Shown: piece after piece, positions 15,571 to 25,297 of the stretch | Numbering within the stretch: the stretch's first letter is position 1 | How the letters are laid out: the number at the start of each line of letters is the position of its first letter | NCBI RefSeq assembly: GCF_015207425.1 | Contig: NZ_JADEWZ010000004.1 | Coordinates: forward strand, 1-64,000 | Reading direction: 5' to 3' | Length of the DNA stretch: 64,000 nt | Source of the DNA: Lusitaniella coriacea LEGE 07157 | GTDB lineage: Bacteria > Cyanobacteriota > Cyanobacteriia > Cyanobacteriales > Spirulinaceae | Position numbers and translations under genes: made by a program | The notes under the pieces: generated by a model | What the model saw: only the letters and a program-made list of their open reading frames with translations | The model's database searches: none | Told to the model about the DNA's origin: nothing

Positions 15571-16875
15571 TTAAGGGGATTCTTCCGATCGCGATCGAGC
15601 TAATTTTTGCGCTATCAAATCGACTAAAATTCGAGCGAGGGCTTGGATTGTGGGACGAGAAGAGGTTTCTTGAGAGCGATCTAAGTGGTGAACGCTGCCG
15701 ATGAGGAGGGGAGATTCCCGTTCGATAGAATCGCGCGTCCCGTGATAATCGCTGTAGAGAATGGCGATGACCCGAAGGTGGAGTTCGTCGCAAAAGGCCT
15801 GCCACTCTTTGACTTCGGCTTCCGTGTTCGCTAAAATCACCGCTTGGGTTGCCCGATCCATAATGATGCGATTTTCCGGGGAAGTTTTGCCCCCCACATC
15901 AAACACCAAAATTGAATTTTTAATGACTTCGACCTCTTTTGCTTTTTTGTCGGCAAACTCCGGGGTGAAGTTGGCTTTGTATTCGTCCTTTAATTGGCGG
16001 GCAAATTCAGGATTTCTTCGAGCGGTTTCTGAAAACCAAGACCCGTCGCCGTCGGGACAGCCGGAAATGACATAGGAATCGGGGGCATTGGGGGTTTTGA
16101 GGAGCGCTTGCTTGAGTCCTTCGCGCAGGCAGGTTTTTCCGGTGTTGGGGGGACCGCAAAGGACGACTTTGATATTTTGGAGGGGTGAGCATGGCACGTC
16201 GATGGTGTCTCCGACGCGATAGGTGCTGTGGGAGATGACGACGACATATTTATCGAGTCCCGATTCGCCGAGTTTGGGGTCGTAAACCGCGATCGCGCCG
16301 TACAAATGAGCGACCTGTTGGGCAATGACAAAACTCCCCAGGACGGAAAAGCGTCCGTTAATCAGCAGGGGTTTTCTGCCGCCTTTCAATTGCCCTCTGG
16401 CAATGAGCGTCTGTAATTGCGCCTTTGTTTCCACCACAACGCGATCTCCCGGCACGGAAACGTCGCCGTTGAATTGGGGTTGGAGAATGTCTCCGTCCCA
16501 GTCTAAGCGCACCGCAGGCGTGTCCTCTAAGGAGGGGGAGTAGGGGATAACCCGACCCGTTTCCCGCTCGATTCGACTGCCGAAGGGGTAATTGGGGGTA
16601 TTGCTGGTAACGACGACGTAGGCATTTAAGCGGGGTTCGGAAACCGCGATCGCGCTGTATAAATGCCCCAGTTCGTGAGCCATAACATAGCTGACCAACA
16701 GCGATTGACGACCGTCAATTTTCAGCAGTTTCCCGCCGGGAAGTTGCCCTGATTCAATTGATGCCTGCAATTGCTCCATTGCATCGCAGACGACGCGATC
16801 GCCCTCAGCAGGAACTTCTGGATTAAAGCAAACGTTCAGGGTGTCTCCGTTCGGGGTGATGATGTAACTGGTCAT
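15571..16875 (-). CDS. csx3: Tandem Csx3 (ring-nuclease type) domains fused to a P-loop ATPase
   Basis: A 434-residue protein. Two Csx3-like units occupy about 10-100 and 125-225, each with a linker ending GGKLLKIDGR or GGRKPLLINGR, a helix, then HLYSAIAVSEPRL (71-83) or HLYGAIAVYDPKL (190-202), a YVVV strand and a VG-containing end. Csx3 (Crn3) degrades cyclic tetra-adenylate. H190 and D199 keep the nine-residue spacing I recall for its catalytic pair, while the first unit has H71 but E80. Residues 241-248 are Walker A (GPPNTGKT) and ILVFDVGG (322-329) resembles Walker B. ATG 16875 was chosen because it follows an R1-derived ribosome site; upstream codons are repeat. Confidence 0.82.
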   Translation of the reverse strand: MTSYIITPNGDTLNVCFNPEVPAEGDRVVCDAMEQLQASIESGQLPGGKLLKIDGRQSLLVSYVMAHELGHLYSAIAVSEPRLNAYVVVTSNTPNYPFGSRIERETGRVIPYSPSLEDTPAVRLDWDGDILQPQFNGDVSVPGDRVVVETKAQLQTLIARGQLKGGRKPLLINGRFSVLGSFVIAQQVAHLYGAIAVYDPKLGESGLDKYVVVISHSTYRVGDTIDVPCSPLQNIKVVLCGPPNTGKTCLREGLKQALLKTPNAPDSYVISGCPDGDGSWFSETARRNPEFARQLKDEYKANFTPEFADKKAKEVEVIKNSILVFDVGGKTSPENRIIMDRATQAVILANTEAEVKEWQAFCDELHLRVIAILYSDYHGTRDSIERESPLLIGSVHHLDRSQETSSRPTIQALARILVDLIAQKLARSRSEESP

Positions 16876-16983
16876 ATCAAATCTTTCCAATTGCCCATTA
16901 TAAAAATTCTGTCTCCCCTTCTCTGAGTCCCCGCATCTCCGAGTCTCCCCTAGCTCAGGCGATTCAAACGGATTTATATCATA
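16872..16983. repeat. Dispersed repeat R1, copy 4, supplies start of the csx3 gene
   Basis: Inverted copy: starts CATATCAAATCTTTCCAATT and ends GGCGATTCAAACGGATTTAT. Read on the minus strand it gives GGAAAGATTTGATATG, the ribosome site and start codon of the Csx3 gene. It occupies most of the gap before the radical-SAM gene at 17218. Confidence 0.75.
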
Positions 16984-17217
16984 GCGGTAGAAAGGGAGAT
17001 TTCCATTCCAGCTACTATCCCGCAAACTGGTGGTTCTCTCAGCCTGCCAGACGGGGAGATAGATACAGTAAAATGTGGGTTCGGTGACTCTAACGCTATT
17101 CCGTCAGACTGGGGTCAAATAACGTTTTCTCGTTTGCTGTATCAATGCAAATTCGTCAAATTTTCCGAAAGTGATGAAAGAGCGCTAATCCATATCAGGC
17201 ATAGTTCACAAAATTCA

Positions 17218-18543
17218 ATGAGTATTCAACCCGCACGCATCACTAAAGTTTTACCAGATTCAATCGGCGTTGAAATTGGGTTTGAACCGGGCGATGCAAT
17301 TGTTTCGATTAACGGTCAGAAACCTCGCGATTTAATTGACTATCAATTTCTCTGTTCCGATGAAATTTTGGAATTGGAAGTTTTGGATGTTGCCGGGGAA
17401 ACTCACAATATTGAAATTGAAAAAGAGTTCGATGATGATTTGGGTTTGGAGTTTGAAACTGCGCTATTTGATGGGTTAATTCAATGTAATAATAAATGTC
17501 CTTTTTGTTTCATTGACCAACAGCCTCCCGGAAAGCGAGAAACTCTTTACCTAAAAGATGATGACTATCGTTTGAGTTTTCTTTATGGGAGTTATTTAAC
17601 CCTCACTAATCTCTCACAACGAGAATGGGATCGAATCGAAAAGTTACGCCTTTCTCCTCTTTACGTTTCCGTTCATGCCACCGAACCAGAAGTGCGAACT
17701 CGCTTGCTGAAAAATTCTCGTGCGGGACAAATTCTCAACCAGTTTAAATGGTTCCAAGAACGACGCTTGCAAGTTCACGCACAAGTGGTTGTTTGTCCGG
17801 GGATTAATGATGGCATTCATCTAGAAAAAACACTTCTCGATTTGGCTGCTTTTCATGCTGGAGAGGTTCCCGCCATTGCTTCTGTCGCAGTGGTTCCCGT
17901 CGGTTTGACGCGCTTTCGCCCCAACCTAGAAGAGTTAATGCCAGTGAGTCGAGAAAAAGCGAGAGAAGTGATTGCGCAAGTTCAAGAATTACAGGAAAAA
18001 TTTTATCAGGAATGGGGCAGTCATTTTGCTTGGCTTGCGGATGAATGGTTTTTAATCGCTCAACAAGATTTACCCCCAGAATCTCATTATGAAGATTACC
18101 CTCAAATTGGCAATGGCGTGGGTTCAATTCGCCAATTCATCAAGCAGTTTGAAGAAAAGGCAAATCAGCGATTGCCTAAAAAGATTGAAATTCATCGAAA
18201 CTTAACTTGGGTGGTGGGAAATGCAGTCGAACAGGCTTTTAAACCCCTGGTACAACAGTTAAATGAAGTAGAAGGGTTAGAGGTTAATTTAATTGCACTT
18301 AATAGCAATTATTGGGGACAGGAGATAACGGTAACGGGATTACTGACGGGTCAAGATTTATTGGAAGGTTTACAAGGAAAAGTGTTGGGCGATGCAATTA
18401 TTTTGCCGTCTTTGATGCTCAAAGCAAATGATACTCGCTTTCTTGATGATATGACGCTTAAATCCCTAGCAAAACAGTTAGAAATTAAGATTATTCCCGT
18501 GTCAGGAATCGAGGCATTTCTTGATGCTTGTATTGAAGAATAG
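17218..18543 (+). CDS. TIGR03279-type radical SAM protein (PDZ-like plus DUF512)
   Basis: A 441-residue protein conserved in cyanobacteria. The N-terminal PDZ-like segment ARITKVLPDSIGVEIGFEPG is followed by a radical-SAM-like cysteine cluster CNNKCPFCFID (C-x3-C-x2-C). The DUF512-type C-terminal half contains HAQVVVCPGINDG and VPVGLTRFRP. It probably binds a 4Fe-4S cluster, but the reaction is unknown. ATG 17218 starts MSIQPARITKV; an in-frame ATG 84 bp upstream adds residues unlike the family. It is monocistronic by spacing. Confidence 0.88.
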   Translation: MSIQPARITKVLPDSIGVEIGFEPGDAIVSINGQKPRDLIDYQFLCSDEILELEVLDVAGETHNIEIEKEFDDDLGLEFETALFDGLIQCNNKCPFCFIDQQPPGKRETLYLKDDDYRLSFLYGSYLTLTNLSQREWDRIEKLRLSPLYVSVHATEPEVRTRLLKNSRAGQILNQFKWFQERRLQVHAQVVVCPGINDGIHLEKTLLDLAAFHAGEVPAIASVAVVPVGLTRFRPNLEELMPVSREKAREVIAQVQELQEKFYQEWGSHFAWLADEWFLIAQQDLPPESHYEDYPQIGNGVGSIRQFIKQFEEKANQRLPKKIEIHRNLTWVVGNAVEQAFKPLVQQLNEVEGLEVNLIALNSNYWGQEITVTGLLTGQDLLEGLQGKVLGDAIILPSLMLKANDTRFLDDMTLKSLAKQLEIKIIPVSGIEAFLDACIEE

Positions 18544-18565
18544 AATAATAAGCTAAAACGCATCT

Positions 18566-18640
18566 AAATTACGCCTGATGTGAACACTCTGAAACCTTTG
18601 CTAGGACAAGAGAACAGGGAACAGGGAATAGGGAACAGTC
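18566..18640. repeat. Dispersed repeat R2, copy 2 (partial)
   Basis: AAATTACGCCTGATGTGAAC through CTAGGACAAGAGAACAGGGA. It lies in the 18544-18841 gap, which also holds low-complexity CCCCGTGTC-like DNA (about 18645-18745) and otherwise shows nothing recognised. Confidence 0.65.
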
Positions 18641-18841
18641 ATTAGCCGTTTCCGTGTCATCCAAAAACTCCCCCAGCTTCCTCTGCTCCCCACTCACCGC
18701 GTCACCGTTTCTCCGTGTCAATCTCCCCGCGTCAGCCTCAGTCACAATTTAAATGCGTAGCAGCTTACTCAACGAACGGATGACTGTTGCCTAACCGCTT
18801 ATAATAATTTAACAGTCCCCAAATATAATCCGCGATCGCTC

Positions 18842-20197
18842 ATGCTTTCAGGCTCAATTCTTCAACAACTTGTCGCAGCCCATCAAGATCACAAACGACA
18901 AATTAATCTAGGAGTCTATTACAAAAATACGCTCGTGGCGCTGTGCCACGCCCTAGAGGATTTTATCTTGGAGTCGGAAAGCGCGCCGATCGCGATCGCG
19001 GCATTTCAACAAGGAAAATGGTATCTCCAAGAAGCCGAACGCTACGGTGAAATCGCAGAAAAAGCCCAACAAATCGCGATTTTAGCAACATCAGGGGCGG
19101 GGTTCACCGAACATTCCACCAGCCAAAATGCCAATGTTGCCCTTGTTAGTTTAGACTCGGACGATCCTGTTGCTCAAGAGTGGCACTTGATTATCCTTTC
19201 GCCCAAATACACGGCGATGGTTTTATGTCAAGAGCTTTCCGATGCAGATTACGGTTCTCAAGGTCAACCCGAAGAGGATTTAGAGCGGAAATTTTATGGA
19301 TTTTGGACGTTTGAGCCGGATTTAGTCCGAGAGGTTACAGAGATCGCGATCGCGCACATTGGCAAGTATGATCCCCAATTGCAACAGCGCCTTGCCTCCC
19401 AAGTGGAAGCGATGACTGCAAAATTCGGCAACTGTCAGCGCGATGACTTAGGAGCGGTCGTGTCAAAAGTCGTTGGCTACCTCCAAAACACTCAGGAAAG
19501 CGCCCAGTATGCCTCTGGCGCAGATTTGGATGACAACCTCATCTCCAACGAAATGCAAGCTTTCCTGCGCATGGCACAACTCATCGACCAAGCGGATGTT
19601 AACAACCCCAATGGTGCCGCAGAAGTTGCCGCCCTCGCAGAAGCAATGGGACAATTGCTCGATTTACCCGCATGGCAAATTAAGCGCTTGCGCCTAGCAG
19701 GACTCCTCCACCGCCTCGCCCCCCTACAGGAGGTTGCCCAAGTCAGTCCTACCCAATCCCCAGTCCAGCAAGAAGCCCTCAAAAAACAAGGGCTTCTCCC
19801 CAAAGCATCCGTTCTGCGAATTATGCCGCAACTTCAGGCGATCGCGCGGATTGTAACTCACCAAACCGAATATTGGGACGGTTCGGGACAACCAGAAGGG
19901 TTAGCCTACGATGCCATTCCCCTCGAATCGAGAATCATTGGTTTAATCGCTGACTTCCAACAGCACTGCATCCACTACCAACGCGAATCTGTCGAAAATC
20001 CCCTCGCCCAAGCCCTAGAAAACTGCCAAAACGCTGCGGGGAAAGCCTACGATCCTAAATTGGTGGAAGCCTTAGCCCTTCTGGTGATGGGACTCCAGCA
20101 AGGAATGAGCTTATCCGCCTATCAACCCAAAATCGCGGCGGGAATTTGGTTGCTCGAAGAAGAACCCAACCCAAAGCCGAAAGTAGCAGAGTCTTAA
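18842..20197 (+). CDS. DICT-type sensory protein with C-terminal HD-GYP-like domain
   Basis: A 451-residue cytoplasmic sensor. The N-terminal 180 residues (LGVYYKNTLVALCHALEDFIL, LATSGAGFTEH, WHLIILSPKYTAMVLCQEL, FYGFWTFEPDLV) resemble the DICT domain often linked to cyclic-di-GMP proteins in cyanobacteria. The C-terminal part (about 250-430) is HD-GYP-like: LRLAGLLHRLAP in place of a clear HD, then THQTEYWDGSGQPEGL and IPLESRIIGLIADF. The HD dyad appears replaced by HR, so phosphodiesterase activity is doubtful and it may be a degenerate binding domain. There is no transmembrane segment. Confidence 0.78.
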   Translation: MLSGSILQQLVAAHQDHKRQINLGVYYKNTLVALCHALEDFILESESAPIAIAAFQQGKWYLQEAERYGEIAEKAQQIAILATSGAGFTEHSTSQNANVALVSLDSDDPVAQEWHLIILSPKYTAMVLCQELSDADYGSQGQPEEDLERKFYGFWTFEPDLVREVTEIAIAHIGKYDPQLQQRLASQVEAMTAKFGNCQRDDLGAVVSKVVGYLQNTQESAQYASGADLDDNLISNEMQAFLRMAQLIDQADVNNPNGAAEVAALAEAMGQLLDLPAWQIKRLRLAGLLHRLAPLQEVAQVSPTQSPVQQEALKKQGLLPKASVLRIMPQLQAIARIVTHQTEYWDGSGQPEGLAYDAIPLESRIIGLIADFQQHCIHYQRESVENPLAQALENCQNAAGKAYDPKLVEALALLVMGLQQGMSLSAYQPKIAAGIWLLEEEPNPKPKVAES

Positions 20198-20559
20198 CTC
20201 CCGCGCTCTAGGTTAAATTGTTCTCAATAAGACCCACTTATATTTATAATGATTTAACGATCTCAATTTTCCTTGATTTTCTAGGTGAAAACCATTTAAT
20301 CTTTAGACTAATACATTAATTTAGAGATCGAGATGTTCTTGGGGCAACTCCCGATAGGTTGAAGTCTATTCTTACCCGTAGATAAAAATCTATCCATAGC
20401 ATCGATCGTTAGCCAATAAAGTATCAAACACTACGCGATCGCGCCAAGGTTCTGTCTCTGTTTTTGAAGCCAAATTCGGGATAGTTTTGCCATTCCGATA
20501 TAAGAGCTAGAACAAAATTCTAGCTTGGCTTGTGCATTGCTTATTTTTGAGGGAAATAG
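20198..20559. promoter_or_regulatory. Upstream region of the CO2-uptake operon
   Basis: A 362-bp AT-rich gap. The inverted repeat AGCTAGAA (20505-20512)/TTCTAGCT (20518-20525) with a CAAAA loop lies 35 bp before the ndhF3 ATG and may be an operator or leader hairpin. In other cyanobacteria this operon is controlled by the LysR-type NdhR/CcmR. No NdhR site could be assigned with confidence, and no gene is seen. Confidence 0.5.
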
Positions 20560-22407
20560 ATGACTCATTTATTCAGTCAGACTGTCTGGCTAGTACCTTG
20601 TTATGCCTTGATTGGTGCAATACTCGCCATCCCCTGGTCGCCGGGATTCATTCGACGCACGGGACCGCGACCGGCGGGATACGTCAGCATTTTCATGACC
20701 CTTTTAGCCTTCCTTCACAGCTTGCTCGCTCTCAAAGAAGTGTGGCATCAAGCCCCGGAATACTTATCCTTTAGTTGGCTTCATGCTGCCGGATTAAATA
20801 TTACTTTAGACCTAGAAGTTTCTGCTGTGACAGTAGGAGCCGCCGCCCTAATTACCGGATTAAACCTACTCACACAAATTTACGCGATCGCGTACCTTGA
20901 AATGGATTGGGGATGGGCAAGATTTTACTCCCTCGTTGCCCTCTTTGAAGCGGGAATGTGCTTGCTTGTCCTCTGTAACTCCCTCTTTTTCAGTTACGTG
21001 GTTCTCGAAATTCTCACCCTCGGAACCTATCTCATTGTCGGGATGTGGTACAACCAACCCCTTGTCGTCACCGGGGCGCGAGATGCCTTCCTCACCAAGC
21101 GGGTGGGAGATTTAGTCCTGTTGATGGCAGTGGTTGCCCTGTTGCCCATCGCCGGAACCTGGAACTATACCGAACTCGCACAGTGGGCGCAAACCGCAAA
21201 CCTAGACCCCAAAGTTGCCACCTTCCTCACCCTAGCCCTGATTGCCGGCCCTATCGCCAAATGCGCGCAATTTCCATTGCACCTATGGTTAGACGAAGCA
21301 ATGGAAGGACCCTACCCCGCAACGATTCTCCGGAATACCGTCATCGTGGAAACAGGGGCGTGGGTCTTAATTAAACTGCAACCCGTCCTTCAACTCTCCC
21401 CCGTTGCCTCCCAAGTAATCATTTGGGTTGGGGCAGTGACGGCAATTGGCGCATCGCTCATTTCCATCGCTCAAATCGATATCAAGCGAGTGCTATCCTA
21501 TCTCGTCAGCGCCTACATGGGTTTAGTGTTTATCGCCGTCGGAACCGGGCAAACCCAAACCGCCCTGATTCTCATCTTCACCTACACCATTGCCATGTCA
21601 CTGCTGGTTATGAGTACAGGCGGCATCGTTCTCAACAATATTTCCCAAAATTTAACCCAATACGGCGGATTGTGGTCGCGCCGTCCCATCTCCGGCATTT
21701 GTTTGCTGGTGGGTGCGGGGTCTTTGGTCGCGCTTCCTCCCCTTGGCAATTTTTGGGCATTGGTAGAAATGGGAGACTTCCTCTGGAAAACCCAACCCGT
21801 GCTATTTGGAGTCTTGTTAGCGGTCAACGGATTGTGTGCGTTCAGTTTAGCTCGCCTCTTCGGTTTGATGTTTGGCGGCAAACCCACAGATATCACCCTA
21901 CGTTCTCCAGAAGGATTGTGGTTGCTTGTATTGCCAATGGTGGGCGTGATGGGCTTTACACTGCACGTTCCGCTATTACTGCTTCAGTGGCAGCTTTTAC
22001 CGGATTTATCAACTCTCAATCCCAGTGTCATATTCCTCTTGGTCTTCTTAACCCTTGATGGATTTGCCCTCGGTTCGATCGTTTACCTCAATGAAAATTG
22101 GCAAAAACCCGTGCGTTTTGGACCCCAGTTTCTCCAAGACTTTTTCGCCTACGATTTATACACAGAAAAACTGTATAAAGTCACAATCGTTCTATTGGTT
22201 GGAATTGTGTCTAAAGCCGTGTACTGGTTCGATCGATTTATCGTCGATGGTTTTGTCAATCTCGTGGGTTTAGCAACGGTTCTTGGCGGACAAAGTTTGC
22301 GCTATAACATTTCCGGTCAAACCCAGTTCTACGTCCTGTCCATTTTACTGGGAGTTAGTTTGTTGCTGTTCGCGATCGCGGTTCCATTGCTCAATCTTTC
22401 GTTTTAG
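20560..22407 (+). CDS. ndhF3: NDH-1MS subunit NdhF3 (inducible CO2 uptake)
   Basis: A 615-residue polytopic membrane protein, homologous to complex I NuoL but shorter, as expected for the NdhF3 type. Many hydrophobic segments are visible. Conserved antiporter-like parts are QFPLHLWLDEAMEGPYPATILRNTVIVETG and DIKRVLSYLVSAYMG. It functions in the thylakoid NDH-1MS complex, which couples proton or electron flow to CO2 hydration by CupA at low CO2. It is first of four genes read together: a 56-bp gap to ndhD3, then 15 and 2 bp. The order ndhF3-ndhD3-cupA-cupS is the classical one, making the call secure. Confidence 0.96.
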   Translation: MTHLFSQTVWLVPCYALIGAILAIPWSPGFIRRTGPRPAGYVSIFMTLLAFLHSLLALKEVWHQAPEYLSFSWLHAAGLNITLDLEVSAVTVGAAALITGLNLLTQIYAIAYLEMDWGWARFYSLVALFEAGMCLLVLCNSLFFSYVVLEILTLGTYLIVGMWYNQPLVVTGARDAFLTKRVGDLVLLMAVVALLPIAGTWNYTELAQWAQTANLDPKVATFLTLALIAGPIAKCAQFPLHLWLDEAMEGPYPATILRNTVIVETGAWVLIKLQPVLQLSPVASQVIIWVGAVTAIGASLISIAQIDIKRVLSYLVSAYMGLVFIAVGTGQTQTALILIFTYTIAMSLLVMSTGGIVLNNISQNLTQYGGLWSRRPISGICLLVGAGSLVALPPLGNFWALVEMGDFLWKTQPVLFGVLLAVNGLCAFSLARLFGLMFGGKPTDITLRSPEGLWLLVLPMVGVMGFTLHVPLLLLQWQLLPDLSTLNPSVIFLLVFLTLDGFALGSIVYLNENWQKPVRFGPQFLQDFFAYDLYTEKLYKVTIVLLVGIVSKAVYWFDRFIVDGFVNLVGLATVLGGQSLRYNISGQTQFYVLSILLGVSLLLFAIAVPLLNLSF

Positions 22408-22463
22408 TTCTCGATTTTTTTTTGAAACGCGCTATTGCAATCTGACTTTGTGAATTTTTTAGT

Positions 22464-23990
22464 ATGCTCACTGCTTTACTCTTAGTACCGTTTATCGGTG
22501 CCGTTCTGATCGGGTTTTTGCCCATCCCAGAAGGCTCCAATCTTCCGCGAAAATTAGCTTTCGCGATCGCGGCGGGTCTTTTCGCCTACAGCTTTTGGCT
22601 CTTAACCCAACTCGATTTATCGAGTGCGAGTCTTCAATTTGTGGAATACTTGCCCTGGGCAAAGGCCATCGGCTTAAACTACAACTTAGGTACTGACGGT
22701 CTTTCTTTACCCTTTGTGGCATTGAACGGTTTGCTGACCTGGATTGCCATCTACAGCACCAAGGAAAATGTCCAACGCCCTCGCTTGTACTACGCCTTAA
22801 TTTTGTTCGTCAATGCTGGCGTAACCGGAGCATTCATCGCGCAAAATTTATTGCTGTTCCTCCTTTTTTACGAAATCGAACTGATTCCCGTTTACTTCCT
22901 CATTGCCATTTGGGGCGGCTCAAAATCCCAATATGCGGCGACAAAATTTCTCCTTTACACGGCTGTTTCGGGAATTTTGATTCTTGCCGCCTTTTTAGGG
23001 ATGGCGTGGCTGGGTGGCTCGTCTAGCTTTGATGTCGCTTCTATTTCAACAGAAGGACTCTCGCAAAGAACTCAACTGATTTTATTAACCCTTCTTTTAG
23101 TTGGGTTTGGCATTAAAATTCCCCTGGTTCCATTACACACTTGGCAACCGGATTCCTATGTGGAATCGGCTCCTCCCGTTGCTATTTTATTGGGGGGGAT
23201 TCTCGCAAAAATGGGCGTTTATGGCTTACTGCGATTTGGCTTGGGATTGTTCCCCCAAACCTGGCATTTAGTCGCACCGGGATTGGCAATTATCGGCTCG
23301 ATTACCGTGATTTATGGGGCGTTGAGCGCGATCGCGCAAAAAGATATCAAACGAATGGTTGCTTACAGTTCCATCGGTCACATGGGCTATATTTTAGTCG
23401 CCGCCGCAGCGAGTACTGAACTGAGCGTTTTGGGAGCGGTTGCTCAAGCGATTAGTCACGGTTTAATTTTGGCATTACTGTTTGAACTGGTGGGAATTGT
23501 TGAGGAGAAAGTTGGCACCAGAGAGCTAGATGTTTTAAACGGATTGATGAATCCCATTCGGGGATTGCCTCTCGTCAGCGCATTGCTGATCGCCGCAGGA
23601 ATGGCGAGTGCGGGAATTCCCGGTTTGGTGGGATTTGCGGCTGAATTCATCGTCTTTCAAGGCAGTTTTTCCGTCTTCCCCATCTGTACCCTGCTGTGCA
23701 TTCTGGCTTCCGGTTTAACGGCGGTGTACTTCGCGATTTTGCTCAATCGCACCTGTTTCGGCAAATTGGATAACAAACTCGCCTATTATCCCCTCGTCGC
23801 GCGATCGCAGCAAATTCCGGCATTAGTTTTAACCGCAATCATCCTAGTGTTGGGAATTCAACCCAACTGGTTGCTGCGCTGGATAGAACCCACCACGAAC
23901 GCGATCTCGCAAACTTTTTCCCAACCCGAAATCATCGCCACCTCTCAACCGCACTCCCCCACCATCAAAGCACCGACACTTACTCGCTAA
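22464..23990 (+). CDS. ndhD3: NDH-1MS subunit NdhD3
   Basis: A 508-residue NuoM-type proton channel subunit. Typical blocks are LNYNLGTDGLSLPFVALNGLL, FYEIELIPVYFLIAIWGG with the membrane Glu, PLVPLHTWQPDSYVESAPPVAILLGGILAKMG and DIKRMVAYSSIGHMGYI. It lies in the middle of the low-CO2-inducible CO2-uptake operon, between ndhF3 and cupA. The D3 rather than D1/D2 assignment rests on its neighbours. The C-terminal tail after the last membrane segment is Pro/Ser/Thr-rich. Confidence 0.95.
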   Translation: MLTALLLVPFIGAVLIGFLPIPEGSNLPRKLAFAIAAGLFAYSFWLLTQLDLSSASLQFVEYLPWAKAIGLNYNLGTDGLSLPFVALNGLLTWIAIYSTKENVQRPRLYYALILFVNAGVTGAFIAQNLLLFLLFYEIELIPVYFLIAIWGGSKSQYAATKFLLYTAVSGILILAAFLGMAWLGGSSSFDVASISTEGLSQRTQLILLTLLLVGFGIKIPLVPLHTWQPDSYVESAPPVAILLGGILAKMGVYGLLRFGLGLFPQTWHLVAPGLAIIGSITVIYGALSAIAQKDIKRMVAYSSIGHMGYILVAAAASTELSVLGAVAQAISHGLILALLFELVGIVEEKVGTRELDVLNGLMNPIRGLPLVSALLIAAGMASAGIPGLVGFAAEFIVFQGSFSVFPICTLLCILASGLTAVYFAILLNRTCFGKLDNKLAYYPLVARSQQIPALVLTAIILVLGIQPNWLLRWIEPTTNAISQTFSQPEIIATSQPHSPTIKAPTLTR

Positions 23991-24005
23991 ACCCCGAAAA
24001 TTGCC

Positions 24006-25295
24006 ATGTCAACAACCCTAACCCAAGCTAAAATCCCCCCCTCCAAACACGAATTTTCTGAGATCGTTCATCGCCTCGAAGCGGGTGGTTCGATGCTCCC
24101 CGATACCCCCGAAAACTTGATGCAAATTATCGGCATTTATAAAGCCTATGCCGTACCGATGGACTTCTATTGGCGCGACTTACTTTATATCGCCGAGCGC
24201 GTTTTTCTAAACCCCTTACCGGCATTCAAATACTTCTTACCCCAAGAGTATTTGGATCTGCACAATCACTATGCCGGAGACGATGCAGACTTGCGAATTT
24301 GGCGCGGAGAAGCAACCGCACATCCGGAACTTTTAGAGTTTATGGAAAAAGGAGAAACCTTCAAAGGATCGAAACTTTTCCATCATCTTTGGCACGATCG
24401 CATTAACATGGAATTTGCTGAAGCCTGTATGCGAGCAATGCTTTGGCACCAGGGAATGGGAGGGCGCTTTTACGATTATTTAGAAGACCCCGAATATATT
24501 GCCAACGCAGATCGTGCAATTAAAGCCTACTTTAAAGGTAATCCCTTAATGTTGGGATTGCACAAACTCTTCCCCAATATGTTCTACGAAAAAGTTCGCG
24601 AACTCTCCTACTACTCGAACCTGGGTTTATTTTGGGAGGTAATGGCTCCTGTCTTTTTTGAAATGTCGGATATTTACGATGAAGGCGGATTTAAAGGCGT
24701 TCCTGATGCCATGCAATTCTTAGTCAATGGAATTTTTGCCGTTGCAGGTCGTCCCATCTATCATCACGTTTACATTCGAGGGGAATGCTACGAAATCATT
24801 CCTAAATCAAAAGGATTTACTTGGTTGTATGAAGCAGCACTTCCTTATGTCGAAGCCGTGTTTTATCGAACCGCACCTTTTCGAGGAACAAAATCCTACA
24901 ACGCACAAGCACAACAGGTTCCCGACGAACAAAAAGACTTCCATTACGGCATTTTATATGCCGATGTATTTCCAGTCGGCAGTGCGGGAATTCCACCAAC
25001 ATTGCTGATGCAAGATATGTTCCATTTTCTACCCCAATATTTATTAGATTACTACCAAGAATATTGTCGCGGTGAAGATGATATCTTAATCCAATTGGGG
25101 ATTACTTTTCAGCGCTCGATGTACAACGTCACTTCGGCAGTGATTCAAGCCTTGCGGACGGCTTTGTTATACCCTTTAGACGACCCCAATCCCAAACACT
25201 TATTAAAAAATCGTCAGTTTTTTGAAATGCAAATGGATCGCTTCAAACGTCCGGAAGCGAGGTTACATGATATCCAAAATCAGGAGTATCGATAA
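24006..25295 (+). CDS. cupA: CO2 hydration protein CupA (ChpY)
   Basis: A 429-residue soluble protein of the Cup family, unique to cyanobacterial NDH-1 CO2-uptake complexes. It has no membrane segment. Recognisable blocks include [55 protein letters not shown] and [20 protein letters not shown]. It sits on the NDH-1 membrane arm and is thought to hydrate CO2 to bicarbonate, probably with zinc bound through conserved His/Arg/Cys positions. Its position after ndhD3 and before cupS marks it as the inducible CupA, not constitutive CupB. Confidence 0.95.
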   Translation: MSTTLTQAKIPPSKHEFSEIVHRLEAGGSMLPDTPENLMQIIGIYKAYAVPMDFYWRDLLYIAERVFLNPLPAFKYFLPQEYLDLHNHYAGDDADLRIWRGEATAHPELLEFMEKGETFKGSKLFHHLWHDRINMEFAEACMRAMLWHQGMGGRFYDYLEDPEYIANADRAIKAYFKGNPLMLGLHKLFPNMFYEKVRELSYYSNLGLFWEVMAPVFFEMSDIYDEGGFKGVPDAMQFLVNGIFAVAGRPIYHHVYIRGECYEIIPKSKGFTWLYEAALPYVEAVFYRTAPFRGTKSYNAQAQQVPDEQKDFHYGILYADVFPVGSAGIPPTLLMQDMFHFLPQYLLDYYQEYCRGEDDILIQLGITFQRSMYNVTSAVIQALRTALLYPLDDPNPKHLLKNRQFFEMQMDRFKRPEARLHDIQNQEYR

Positions 25296-25297
25296 TC

